A stretch of 64,000 nt of DNA from an uncultured Planctomycetaceae bacterium (lineage in GTDB: Bacteria; Planctomycetota; Planctomycetia; Planctomycetales; Planctomycetaceae): positions 83,349 through 147,348 of the forward strand of contig CAIQIE010000101.1 in assembly GCA_903871805.1 (NCBI GenBank), in the 5' to 3' direction. This document shows, piece by piece, positions 22,154 through 35,109 of the stretch. The number at the start of each line of letters is the position of its first letter. Within the stretch, counting starts at the first letter, position 1. Made by a program: the position numbers and the translations under genes. Below the pieces are notes generated by a model. The model searched no databases, was not told the origin of the DNA, and saw nothing but the letters and a program-made list of their open reading frames with translations.

Positions 22154-24742
22154 TCACTGTATGGTCAGTTTCCGCCGATAGATCTTCGTTCCATTCGCGA
22201 CGTACAACGTACTGTGATTCGGCCCCGCAAGAATACACGTGGTCAGCGGCTGGGTGCCGTCCACGACAGGCAACACGCCACAGGGACGACCCGTTGGATC
22301 AAAAATCTGAACCCCAGCCGCACTGGTGACGTAAAAGCGACCAGCACGGTCAACCGCCATGCCATCACCCCGTGATGCCTTCACATACGGAGGCGGCTCA
22401 CTCATCCGAAATTCGCCCTTCTGGTCAATCAGAAGCCGCATGGGCATCGTCGGCATCTTCGCGTCAAGACTCCCATCCGCGTTCACCCGATATGTCCACG
22501 TCAACTCACCGCCATATTCCGATACCGCCAGCGTGCCACCATCATTCGATAACGCAATCCCATTTGGCATGGCAATGCCCGTATCCACCGCCGTGGCCTG
22601 ACCAGTCTTCAATTGAATGCATGTTACCTGCTGAGCCTGAGTCTCTGTAATGTACAGAAAACCATCCGCGCCCATCGCCATATCGTTTGGAACCACGCTC
22701 TCTGCCACAACAGAAACCGCTGCTGTCACCGGATCAATCGCAATCACTCGCTTTTGCGAACCCTGACAACCATACAGCCGACCATCCGGCCCCAACTCCA
22801 GTCCACTGACAGATTCCCTGGCAATCTCCGTACGAACTCCGTCAACAGCATTCACTCGGTAGATCGCAGGAGCTTTCATGTCGCAGAAGTAGAGATTGCC
22901 TGCAGCATCTGTGCACAACGCATCGGCAAATCCCAACCCTTCGGCAACTAACTCCCACGATTCCCCGGGAATCAACAATTTTAAAAGCGTCAGGTCGCCA
23001 CCAAGGTCGCCCCGAGTGTCATAGACCGGCTGATGAACCTCTTCCCGCCAGAGCCACTTCATGGCTTCCGGAAACTTCGCTCCACCAAAATCTGCGTTAT
23101 GTGCATAGCCTTCCGCCCAGTCAAACCGCAGATCATAACCCATGTACTTCAAGGCTGCGGCCATCAATTGATTCGACCACGCCCAGCTTCCAAACTGATT
23201 GTCAATGTCGCCGCTGGTGTCCGCCATGTAGACGCGAATCGGCTTTGCCTCCGTCTTCCGTACAAGCGATGGATAGACATTGCCGCCCCGCAGATTGGTA
23301 AAACTTCCCACACTGGAATACACCCGACGAAATTCGTTCGGCCGTTCCCAGGCTGCCGTAAACGCACAAATCGCGCCAGAACTGGATCCTCCAATCGCAT
23401 GCAGATTCGGATCCTCTGAAATGCTGTAACGAGCACGAACCTCCGGCAGTATCTCTTCCAGCAGAAATCTTACGTATCGATCGCCCAGACTGTCGTACTC
23501 GAATCCGCGATTCGATGCACGGTTCTCCCGCTTTTCCTTTGTGACATCATGCCCCGGATCAAGGAACACAGCAATCGTGACCGGCATGTCGCCACGAGCA
23601 ATCAGGTTGTCAAAGACGACCGGAACACGCCAACGCCCCTGCACATCCCGCATACGCTCACCATCCTGGAAAATCATCAGCGCCGCAGGCTTCTGCTTCT
23701 GATACTGGGCCGGAACATAAATCGACCAGTTGCGACTCGTTCCCGGGAAAATAGTCGATTTCCACGGCTCCATCTCCTCAACGGTTCCATGCGGCACACT
23801 CTCGCTGACAACAGCATCAGGATGCGGAACCCATTCCGGTTTTGTTTCCGTAATTGGTATCACTGTGGATTCCGGCGCCTCTGACCAAAGCCAACGCAAA
23901 GCCCCCGGCAGTAACTCTCCACCCCATTTGCCACTATGCCCGCCCTCCGTCATTTCCAGCCTGTACTGATAGCCCGCAAACTGCAGCGCCGCTGCAAGGT
24001 CGCGATTGCCCAGTGGCCAGTGACCATGCAGGTTGTTCACGTCGTCCTGCCCCTCCTGAAGATAGACGCGAATCGCCTTCGGACTGCTCTTCGTCCTGCG
24101 CACAAGTCCCGGATATGCCCAACCACCCCGGATGTTCGTATAACTGCCAATGTGACTTAAAACTTTGCCAAACTGGTCCGGTCGCTCCCAGGCCACTGTA
24201 AACGCACAGATCGCTCCGGATGAGATCCCCGCTGTCGCTCGATCCGACGGATTCGAAGAAACATTCAATCCCTGCAATGCCACCGGAAGAAATTCGTCAA
24301 TCAGAAACTTCGAATAACGATCCCCCATCGAATCATATTCAAACGATCGATTGCTGCGGTCGGTTGCCCCCGGCTTCATTCCACGAATCGTACCCGGGTT
24401 TACAAACACCGCGATCGTGACCGGCATCGCCTTCTGGTGAATCAGATTGTCAAACACCACCGGAACTCGAAAAGCCCCCTCGGCACTCGCATATCCGGAG
24501 CCATCCATGAACACCATCAGACTCGCCGGCTGGTCTTCACGATACTGAGCTGGAACGTACACGCTGTAACCACGCGTCGTACCAGGAAAAACCTGACTAC
24601 TGCTGAACTCCCCAGATGTCAGTTTTCCTCGAGGAACCTCCGGATGCACAATTCTGTCGGGGTGCTCGTCCGCAACGACTGAGCCCAGAGACCAAAAATT
24701 CGCGCAAACAACAGCAATACATACAGCCAGCGTTTTTCGCAT
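22154..24742 (-). CDS. Secreted tandem esterase (two alpha/beta-hydrolase domains) fused to SMP-30/gluconolactonase-like beta-propeller
   Basis: Signal peptide MRKTLAVCIAVVCA; duplicated 'PGTTRGYSVYVPAQY..MVFMDG' / 'PGTSRNWSIYVPAQY..MIFQDG' and 'GISSGAICAFTVAWERP' / 'GSSSGAICAFTAAWERP'; C-terminal SMP-30-like propeller. Confidence 0.9.
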   Translation of the reverse strand: MRKTLAVCIAVVCANFWSLGSVVADEHPDRIVHPEVPRGKLTSGEFSSSQVFPGTTRGYSVYVPAQYREDQPASLMVFMDGSGYASAEGAFRVPVVFDNLIHQKAMPVTIAVFVNPGTIRGMKPGATDRSNRSFEYDSMGDRYSKFLIDEFLPVALQGLNVSSNPSDRATAGISSGAICAFTVAWERPDQFGKVLSHIGSYTNIRGGWAYPGLVRRTKSSPKAIRVYLQEGQDDVNNLHGHWPLGNRDLAAALQFAGYQYRLEMTEGGHSGKWGGELLPGALRWLWSEAPESTVIPITETKPEWVPHPDAVVSESVPHGTVEEMEPWKSTIFPGTSRNWSIYVPAQYQKQKPAALMIFQDGERMRDVQGRWRVPVVFDNLIARGDMPVTIAVFLDPGHDVTKEKRENRASNRGFEYDSLGDRYVRFLLEEILPEVRARYSISEDPNLHAIGGSSSGAICAFTAAWERPNEFRRVYSSVGSFTNLRGGNVYPSLVRKTEAKPIRVYMADTSGDIDNQFGSWAWSNQLMAAALKYMGYDLRFDWAEGYAHNADFGGAKFPEAMKWLWREEVHQPVYDTRGDLGGDLTLLKLLIPGESWELVAEGLGFADALCTDAAGNLYFCDMKAPAIYRVNAVDGVRTEIARESVSGLELGPDGRLYGCQGSQKRVIAIDPVTAAVSVVAESVVPNDMAMGADGFLYITETQAQQVTCIQLKTGQATAVDTGIAMPNGIALSNDGGTLAVSEYGGELTWTYRVNADGSLDAKMPTMPMRLLIDQKGEFRMSEPPPYVKASRGDGMAVDRAGRFYVTSAAGVQIFDPTGRPCGVLPVVDGTQPLTTCILAGPNHSTLYVANGTKIYRRKLTIQ

Positions 24743-24997
24743 GAAAGGCCTCAACGGTCTTCGCTTCAGGTGGGATATCGCAGGAGTGACGCTCTGTGAC
24801 CACACAAACGCGCAGCCCGAGCATCCCCGCATCCTCGCCATTTGAAGCCCATCAGTCAAACGCAGGGCACCGCAGCAACGCCTCTACTGACGGCCATACA
24901 CGAACTTCAGCCACTCGCCACAGATGATATCCTGCAACGCACAGACTGCTTTCGCAGATAGAAGTTCCAACCGAAAACAATTCCTACCCGGACGAAC

Positions 24998-26104
24998 TTA
25001 TCGCCCGAACTGCGGAGCCCCCACGCACAGTACCCACCAGAGCTTCGGGCCAATGGCGGTCACGCCAACCGAATGCAGGGCACCAGTCTCCTGCTCAATC
25101 CGAAAGACCTCAAGACCTCCGGTCGCTTCGCCAGCCGCCAAAAGCCAATTCCCAGCCGGATCAATGTCAAATGACCTCGGAACAGACTCCGTTGCAATGT
25201 TCCCCACGAGCTTCATTTCACTGCCTGCGGTATCCAGACTCACATGGGCCAAACTGTCGTGACCCCGATTCGCAACATAAAGGAATCTCCCGCTGGGATG
25301 CACCTGGATCTCTGCTGTACTGTTTGATCCATCATATCCCTCCGGCAATACTGATACCGTGGACGACGGAGATAATTGCCCGTCCGATCTCAGGCGGTAG
25401 CTGGTGACAGAATTGCCCTGCTCGTTATCTATGTAAGCAATTGCCATTTTCGGATGCCAGGACAGATGACGAGGCCCAGTGTTTGCAGGTCGTTCAATCC
25501 TGTCCGGTTGCAAACGCCGTAATTGCCCCGTCTCTGAACTGAATCCAAACTGAAAAATCGCATTCGGCCCCGTATGCGGTGCGTACACAAACCGATTCGT
25601 CGCGTCCGGTACAATCGCATGTGCCTTTTCAAGCGTCGAAACCTCATGAACCGGCTCCGCTGATAACGATCCATCAACAGCGATCCGGTGCACACTCACC
25701 TTCGCCGCCACGTAATACGCGGTCAACAGAAACTTTCCCGTCCCGTCCACCGTAATCTGGGCCGGATCTTCCCCCGCATCCACAACACTCACAGCGTCGA
25801 GAGTTCCAGATTGCGGATCAATCCGGAAACTACAGAGCTTCCCCGTCGAGCGCATCGATGCGAACAGGAACCGAGAATCGGACGTTACAGCCAAAGCCGC
25901 TGGCTCCCCGGGAGTCCTAAGACGCGACCGCTTTGTCACAACCCCAGTCTCGGGTTCAAGGTACAGCAGATCCAGGGACTGCTCGCTGGCCACAGAGCAA
26001 TATACCCAAACTCTACCGTGGTTAGGTTCATCCGAGTAAGCCGCAACGCTGCAGGCAGACGCCAGGAGAAACCAAAGACGAACTGCGGACTCTCTTCCGG
26101 ACAT
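24998..26104 (-). CDS. Lactonase family protein (7-bladed beta-propeller, 6-phosphogluconolactonase-like)
   Basis: 'LAVTSDSRFLFASMRSTGKLCSFRIDPQSGTL', 'PRHLSWHPK', 'IQVHPSGRFLYVANRGHDSLAHV'. Confidence 0.9.
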   Translation of the reverse strand: MSGRESAVRLWFLLASACSVAAYSDEPNHGRVWVYCSVASEQSLDLLYLEPETGVVTKRSRLRTPGEPAALAVTSDSRFLFASMRSTGKLCSFRIDPQSGTLDAVSVVDAGEDPAQITVDGTGKFLLTAYYVAAKVSVHRIAVDGSLSAEPVHEVSTLEKAHAIVPDATNRFVYAPHTGPNAIFQFGFSSETGQLRRLQPDRIERPANTGPRHLSWHPKMAIAYIDNEQGNSVTSYRLRSDGQLSPSSTVSVLPEGYDGSNSTAEIQVHPSGRFLYVANRGHDSLAHVSLDTAGSEMKLVGNIATESVPRSFDIDPAGNWLLAAGEATGGLEVFRIEQETGALHSVGVTAIGPKLWWVLCVGAPQFGR

Positions 26105-26275
26105 ACACTACCCCAGCCAAACCCTGGAATCAGAATCCTCTGCCTGCACCGACACCATCACTGAACGGTCTCGACATCCGCTGAGAGCAACAATCTGTTC
26201 CTACCCCGAGTTCGCCATACCCTGACGTCGCCTGACTCAGCGCGATTTTTCACGCGAGATCACAGCCCGCTGAAT

Positions 26276-26590
26276 CTAAGTGCGTGACAAATACAGACGC
26301 TGGATGTCTTCCAATGTCACGCTAATGATCCGAGTGAATCCGGTGTGGTTCCGTTCGTATGCAATCCGACTCGCCAACTGTGGCTCTTTATGAATGGCCG
26401 TGGCCACCCATCGACGGTCCTCATCCCCCAGATTACCAACCGAAGCGTCCCAGATAGTCTTTGTCTCAATGACAAGCGAATCAACACGAGCGTCAAACTT
26501 GTTCATTGCTTCGTTACTCCAAATGCTTTTTGCGCCAACAAGGCATCCCACCCGAATGGTACCACACAGCCGAAAAAGATACTTCGCCAC
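26276..26590 (-). CDS. Small hypothetical protein
   Basis: 104 aa ORF just beyond the ATP operon terminator; no recognised family. Confidence 0.35.
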   Translation of the reverse strand: MAKYLFRLCGTIRVGCLVGAKSIWSNEAMNKFDARVDSLVIETKTIWDASVGNLGDEDRRWVATAIHKEPQLASRIAYERNHTGFTRIISVTLEDIQRLYLSRT

Positions 26591-26602
26591 TGTGATGAGA
26601 AA

Positions 26603-26630
26603 AGCCCGGCATGATCATCATGCCGGGCTT
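26603..26630 (-). terminator. Terminator hairpin at end of ATP synthase operon
   Basis: Strong palindrome AGCCCGGCATGAT..ATCATGCCGGGCTT followed on the minus strand by TTTTCTC. Confidence 0.75.
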
Positions 26631-26674
26631 TCCAGATTGTAACCTTACGTTCGAGGTTTCCCAGCGAACGATCG

Positions 26675-27073
26675 CTATTCTTTCGCAGCCAGGGCGAGCA
26701 TCTTCCTGGCTTTTTCAAGCCTGCGAGCCACACCCTTATAATCATCATCAGAACCGGCACGTTCTGAACGCACTTCCTCAAGTTTCCCGGCGGCCGCCTT
26801 GCGGCTAATATCCGCACATGGCACGGACGCGTTCGTCAGAACGGAAACCACAGGCCCCTTGACCTGCACAAACCCGCCGTCAATGAAATACGACTCAGTC
26901 TCTCCACTGGGGCTGACCAATCGTAACTCACCCATCCCAAGCCTGCCCACCAACGGTGCTCGCCCGGGATAAAAACCAGCAGACCCGTCAAACAGAGGCA
27001 CCTTAATCGATGCAACGGGTCGGTCGAAAAGCGTTTTTTCCGGAGTGACAAGTACCAGTCGAAGATCTGCCAT
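26675..27073 (-). CDS. atpC: F1Fo ATP synthase epsilon subunit
   Basis: 'LRLVLVTPEKTLFDRPVASIKVPLFDGSAGFYPGRAPLVGRLGMGELRL'; operon position. Confidence 0.93.
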   Translation of the reverse strand: MADLRLVLVTPEKTLFDRPVASIKVPLFDGSAGFYPGRAPLVGRLGMGELRLVSPSGETESYFIDGGFVQVKGPVVSVLTNASVPCADISRKAAAGKLEEVRSERAGSDDDYKGVARRLEKARKMLALAAKE

Positions 27074-27116
27074 GTTTCGCTCCTGTGCCCTGATTAACTG
27101 TTACCCGGGCTTCGAA

Positions 27117-28562
<1,446 letters not shown>

Positions 28563-28702
28563 TCACTTGCCCTGTGAATCCAGTTATTGTTTCAAACGAG
28601 AGGCTGTTAATGCCACTCGACAGTTTACCCTGACAAATTTTCGTTCGCCGTTACTTCCCAGCGAACGCACAGTTTCTTGCTACGTAAGCCAAGACCGTAT
28701 TT

Positions 28703-29575
28703 TTACCCGAGTGCCGCAGCACCGCCAATGATCTCCGCCAGCTCGCTTGTAATGCCCGCCTGGCGAGCACGGTTATACTGCTGCTTCAAACTACCTGCCA
28801 TCTCGTCCGCGTTCTCGGTCGCACCCTTCATGGCCACCATTCGAGCGATCTGCTCACTCACAATGGAGTCAAGAAAACATTTGAACAACTTAGCCCGAAA
28901 CGCAGCAGGAACAATCTCAGCAAGAATCTGCTCTGCGGAGGGCAAAAACTCGTATTCCAAGCCGCTGGACGGCTGTTTGTCCATCCCAGCAAGACTGGAA
29001 ATTGGGAGTATAGGCTCCACAACCGCAAACTGCTTTGATGACGAGACAAACCGCGTATAGGCCACATCGAGCCTATCAATCCGCCCGGCTACGTAGTCGT
29101 CCACGTAACGACTTGCCAAAACTTCCACGTCGGCAAACGACGTCTTGTCTTCAAAATGGGTGTAGCTCTGAGCCATCGCAATCTTCTGGAAGTTCAGGAA
29201 CTTAATCCCTCGCTTCCCAGAGACTTCCAACGAAACATCCACGCCTTTTTCACGAAGCATCCGAAGATGCGCCACCGTCTGCCGCAATACACTGGCATTG
29301 TAACCACCACAAAGACCCCGATTGGCAGTCAACACCAGCAGGACACTCCGCTTCTCTTCAACCCGTCGCTCCAGCAATGGGTGCGAGAACTTCAGATTGG
29401 CCTGCCCAAGGTCGCCCACAATTTCGGAAATCTTCCGAGTGTACTCTGCTGCTTCCGTCGCACGATCCAGAGCTTTCTTGAAGCGACTGGTCGCGATCAG
29501 CTCCATGGTGCGCGTGATCTTTCGAATATTACGCACAGCCTTGAGCCGTTTGACAAGTAAGCGTCGGTTAGCCAT
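28703..29575 (-). CDS. atpG: F1Fo ATP synthase gamma subunit
   Basis: 'RLKAVRNIRKITRTMELIATSRF', 'TANRGLCGGYNA', 'YNRARQAGITSELAEIIGGAAAL'. Confidence 0.97.
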   Translation of the reverse strand: MANRRLLVKRLKAVRNIRKITRTMELIATSRFKKALDRATEAAEYTRKISEIVGDLGQANLKFSHPLLERRVEEKRSVLLVLTANRGLCGGYNASVLRQTVAHLRMLREKGVDVSLEVSGKRGIKFLNFQKIAMAQSYTHFEDKTSFADVEVLASRYVDDYVAGRIDRLDVAYTRFVSSSKQFAVVEPILPISSLAGMDKQPSSGLEYEFLPSAEQILAEIVPAAFRAKLFKCFLDSIVSEQIARMVAMKGATENADEMAGSLKQQYNRARQAGITSELAEIIGGAAALG

Positions 29576-29621
29576 GAATCAGTCACACCGCACAAAAGTT
29601 ATTCGAAGAGATCAAAATTCA

Positions 29622-31728
<2,107 letters not shown>

Positions 31729-31801
31729 AACGTACCTTCACCACTCGCGTCTGAACTCAGTGTGCTAAAACCTGCCTGCGACACACACCTAAGAAACGAC
31801 T

Positions 31802-32530
31802 TTATCGCGCCAGCTGGGACAAGGCTTCACCGACGAGCCGCTCCTGATCACTGTCGGTCAGTGCACGCCCAAGGACGTGCTCGGTCGCCAGTATGACCTG
31901 AGCATTCACCTGACTGAAGACCTCGGCCAGTGCCGTATCCTTTGCCTGACGAATCTCGTCCTTCGCCCTGACGCGGATCGCATCCACCTCGCGCTGAGCA
32001 TTCGCAATCAGATCCTGACTCGTCCGCTCAGCATCTCGACGCGCCTCAGCAACCATTGCCGCTACCGTGTGTTCGGCTGACTTCAACTTGTTCTGGTAAT
32101 CCGCCAGAAGCGCCTCTGCCTTACGCCGATTATCTTCCGCCGCGGCAATTGCGTTGCGGATCCCCGCCTCACGCTTGTCGAGACCCTCGATCATCGGCTT
32201 CCAGGCAAATTTCCCCATCACAGCGAGAAATAGCAGGAAAACGATAAATGACCAGAGTGCCAAATCACCCTTGAAATTCATCGGCACCCCAGTCTCATGG
32301 CCACCGTGCTCGTCAGATGCATGCTCCTCAGACGCGGACGGCTCAGTCACCGCAGAGCCTGCCTCATTGGGCTGCTCCGAGTAACCAAACACGTTCCGAG
32401 CTTCAAGGCTCAGCGCGATCAGCAACACACACAGTGCCGTACACCAGCGATACATCTTTTTCACTCTGCCCGCGGACTTCATTGCAGCCATCCCACAAAC
32501 AAACAGCGACCCTGGCGTCGGGACATTCAC
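31802..32530 (-). CDS. atpF: F1Fo ATP synthase b subunit with signal-peptide-like N-terminus
   Basis: 'WSFIVFLLFLAVMGKFAWKPMIEGLDKREAGIRNAIAAAEDNRRKAEALLADYQ'; GTG start overlapping atpE stop, or internal ATGs near 32488-32458. Confidence 0.93.
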   Translation of the reverse strand: MNVPTPGSLFVCGMAAMKSAGRVKKMYRWCTALCVLLIALSLEARNVFGYSEQPNEAGSAVTEPSASEEHASDEHGGHETGVPMNFKGDLALWSFIVFLLFLAVMGKFAWKPMIEGLDKREAGIRNAIAAAEDNRRKAEALLADYQNKLKSAEHTVAAMVAEARRDAERTSQDLIANAQREVDAIRVRAKDEIRQAKDTALAEVFSQVNAQVILATEHVLGRALTDSDQERLVGEALSQLAR

Positions 32531-32847
32531 TACTTAATCATACAAACGATCAAGCCAATTACCGCAGCACCTTCGATCATCGCCGCAACGATAACCATGC
32601 TGCCCTTGATGTCCGCAGCAACTTCAGGCTGACGGGCCATGCTCTCGAATGCTGCTGCAGACAAACGGGAAATCCCGAATGCAGCACCAATAACGACCAG
32701 ACCAGCACCAAAGGTGGCTGTCAGGTTGAGCAGCGGCGCAGAACCGGCAACAGCGACAGCAGCTTCGCCATCCTGAGCCAGTGCTGGCACGGACATTGCC
32801 ACGAATGCACCCACGAGCAACATTGCATACTTCAGGAACTGAGCCAC
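32530..32847 (-). CDS. atpE: F1Fo ATP synthase c subunit with N-terminal signal-like sequence
   Basis: 'LTATFGAGLVVIGAAFGISRLSAAAFESMARQPEVAADIKGSMVIVAAMIEGAAVIGLIVCMI'; GTG start preceded by GAGGAG RBS. Confidence 0.94.
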   Translation of the reverse strand: MAQFLKYAMLLVGAFVAMSVPALAQDGEAAVAVAGSAPLLNLTATFGAGLVVIGAAFGISRLSAAAFESMARQPEVAADIKGSMVIVAAMIEGAAVIGLIVCMIK

Positions 32848-33003
32848 GACTAACTCCTCTCGATTTATTAAACCAACAAGGCCCGACAACCTGCCAACGC
32901 GTGCACGCAGGCCTGACCTAACAACTGCTTCCAATTACTGCCAAACGAATCAAGGATTCGCACTCTTCATACTTCAACAAACCCAAACGCAACCTTAAAG
33001 CCA

Positions 33004-34071
33004 TCAGTGCTTGTGCACCGCTCCGGAAATAAAGATCGTCGCAAGGAAGGAGAATACATACGCCTGCAAAACTGCAACCAACAGCTCCAGGATTCCTACA
33101 CCGATTTGACCCAGAACACTACCGATGGTCACTACACTCCACAGAGCTACCCCACCCTTCGCCGCCGAAGCGATGAAACCCAGGATCACACCCAGAGCAG
33201 TATGACCGCCCATGATGTTACCAAACAACCGGAGCGCCAAGATTGTGTGCTTAATAATGAAGCCAAGTCCCTCAATCGGGAACATCAAACAGGCCATGGC
33301 GACGCCACCAGCCCCAGTCATCCCGGTATTCGGGATCAGGTTTCCGAAGAAACCACCTACACCCATCACCTGTACGCCAAATAAGAACGAAGCCAACATG
33401 GCTGTCACTGCCAATGCCGCCGTGACATTAATATTTCCCGTTGCTGACCCAAGTGACGGAACAGCTCCGAGTAGATTGCAAAGCAGAATATAAAAGAAAC
33501 AGCTCCACACAAACGGCAAATACCGGTCTGCAGGATGTGAACCCGTCGCAACCATATGACCGTGCCCGTGTTCATCATGCCCGTGATCGTGAGAATGATC
33601 ACCGTGGCCATGATCATGCGAATGATCGCCGATCGTTGGACGCACTACCTGATCTCGAATCGCAAGGGCGAGCATCTCCCAGAAGTTCCAGAAACGACCG
33701 CGAGCAGGCTGCCCTGACCGAATCCTTGACGCGAGCCCGCGGAAAATTACCAGGCACAACAACAACACCACAACCTGAAGAACCATGAACTTGGTGATCA
33801 GAAATCCTGGATTTCTGGCGGTACCAGCAAAGGGCTGCGGGATCAGAATCTTACCCACCAACTCAGCATTGACCTGCTCTGCGGTGGGATTCTGTAAATG
33901 CAACATTTCCTTCACGTACCACGGAACTTCACCTTCCGCATACCTGTGAGTCACCGGAATAAATTTCGGCACCTCAAAGTAGCCGAAATCTCGAACGTGA
34001 TGAAAATGATCTTCAGCACTCATTTTACAACCGCTTCCGACTCGCTCACACAATTCAGATAACACAACCAC
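33004..34071 (-). CDS. atpB: F1Fo ATP synthase a subunit with His-rich insertion
   Basis: 'LALRLFGNIMGGHTALGVILGF', 'LLVAVLQAYVFSFLATIFISGAVH'; HSHDHGHGDHSHDHGHDEHGHGH insertion. Confidence 0.96.
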   Translation of the reverse strand: MVVLSELCERVGSGCKMSAEDHFHHVRDFGYFEVPKFIPVTHRYAEGEVPWYVKEMLHLQNPTAEQVNAELVGKILIPQPFAGTARNPGFLITKFMVLQVVVLLLCLVIFRGLASRIRSGQPARGRFWNFWEMLALAIRDQVVRPTIGDHSHDHGHGDHSHDHGHDEHGHGHMVATGSHPADRYLPFVWSCFFYILLCNLLGAVPSLGSATGNINVTAALAVTAMLASFLFGVQVMGVGGFFGNLIPNTGMTGAGGVAMACLMFPIEGLGFIIKHTILALRLFGNIMGGHTALGVILGFIASAAKGGVALWSVVTIGSVLGQIGVGILELLVAVLQAYVFSFLATIFISGAVHKH

Positions 34072-34097
34072 GACCCGCCCGCACTGAGCAGACGAAC

Positions 34098-34526
34098 CTA
34101 ACTATTCGAACCAGACCGCAGGACCCGCTGATATTCCCGAACGTCACATGCCATCGTGATGAGATAAAACCCCATCAGCCAGCCATAAAACTGCGAAATA
34201 CCAACCAACGGCCAGCCGGCCCTGACAACAACAACACCAAAAAACACAAAACCAACTCGCACCGCCATATGCACCCACACGCCAACAAGGGCATCACGAG
34301 TGGCAAAGCTGCGAGCAACAACCCGATTTACAAATGCCGGCAAACCACACAACAACACAGCCACAGTCATCCACACAACACCCAGCCTGCCATTCAACAT
34401 CAGGCTTGGCCAATACGAAACAGCCCACAACCCGGCCGACACGATCACAATATTCAACAACGTTTTACGTCCCGACAAAAAAACTTCAAAATCTTTCGAC
34501 ACCAAGTCTACACATTGTCGGTTCAT
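34098..34526 (-). CDS. Small membrane protein at ATP synthase subunit I (AtpI-like) position
   Basis: Four hydrophobic segments; ATGA overlap with upstream AtpZ-like ORF. Confidence 0.7.
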   Translation of the reverse strand: MNRQCVDLVSKDFEVFLSGRKTLLNIVIVSAGLWAVSYWPSLMLNGRLGVVWMTVAVLLCGLPAFVNRVVARSFATRDALVGVWVHMAVRVGFVFFGVVVVRAGWPLVGISQFYGWLMGFYLITMACDVREYQRVLRSGSNS

Positions 34527-34795
34527 TTACGTTTACGACTTGCCGTTTCTTTTTCGATGCGATTCAGGATCCGCCGAAGTGAGAATGCCGAGGCGGCAAA
34601 TCCAAGACAGGCACCACAGAGCGTAAACAACGGCAAAGTACCAAATTTCTGGTCTGCCTTGTATCCGACCCAGATCAGAAAACCAAGATAAATCGCCGTC
34701 GCAAGGACTTCATGGGCCGTTTGATAGGCTTTTGAAACCTGACGTGCAGTCTGGCTCCGGGAGGACTTTTCATCCCGCGAATTTTCAGGTCTCAC
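34523..34795 (-). CDS. AtpZ/AtpI family protein
   Basis: Two hydrophobic segments, 'LGFLIWVGYKADQKFGTLPLFTLCGACLGFAASAFSLRRI'; first gene of ATP operon. Confidence 0.8.
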   Translation of the reverse strand: MRPENSRDEKSSRSQTARQVSKAYQTAHEVLATAIYLGFLIWVGYKADQKFGTLPLFTLCGACLGFAASAFSLRRILNRIEKETASRKRK

Positions 34796-35109
34796 GTGAT
34801 TGCCCGGGTTTCCTGTTAGTTTTAGAGTCTACAAGCCTCGGAAAACCGAGTCAAAGAGGCTGCGTGGGAGCGAGTAAATTTCCCGGAAACGAGAGGTTGG
34901 CTGGGATGTTGGCGATGTAAATCTCCACCAGAAAAGATTCAACCTGAGGTTTTTTTCAAGTCGCTGCAAGTGGATTAGATGCAGAGCTTTGCAGCCCGGG
35001 GGCGGTCCGAAGCTCTTTTGCAGCCCGTGGTTGCCCGTTTTTTTGCTGGTGATTTCGGCAGAGAAGATTGTTAGCACGTTTTGGCTGCAACGCCGGCCTT
35101 TTTGGCTGA

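Noticed and set aside
32317-32853. 178-aa plus-strand ORF over atpF/atpE
   Set aside because: Opposite strand to conserved ATP synthase genes; low-complexity His/Ser/Thr composition.
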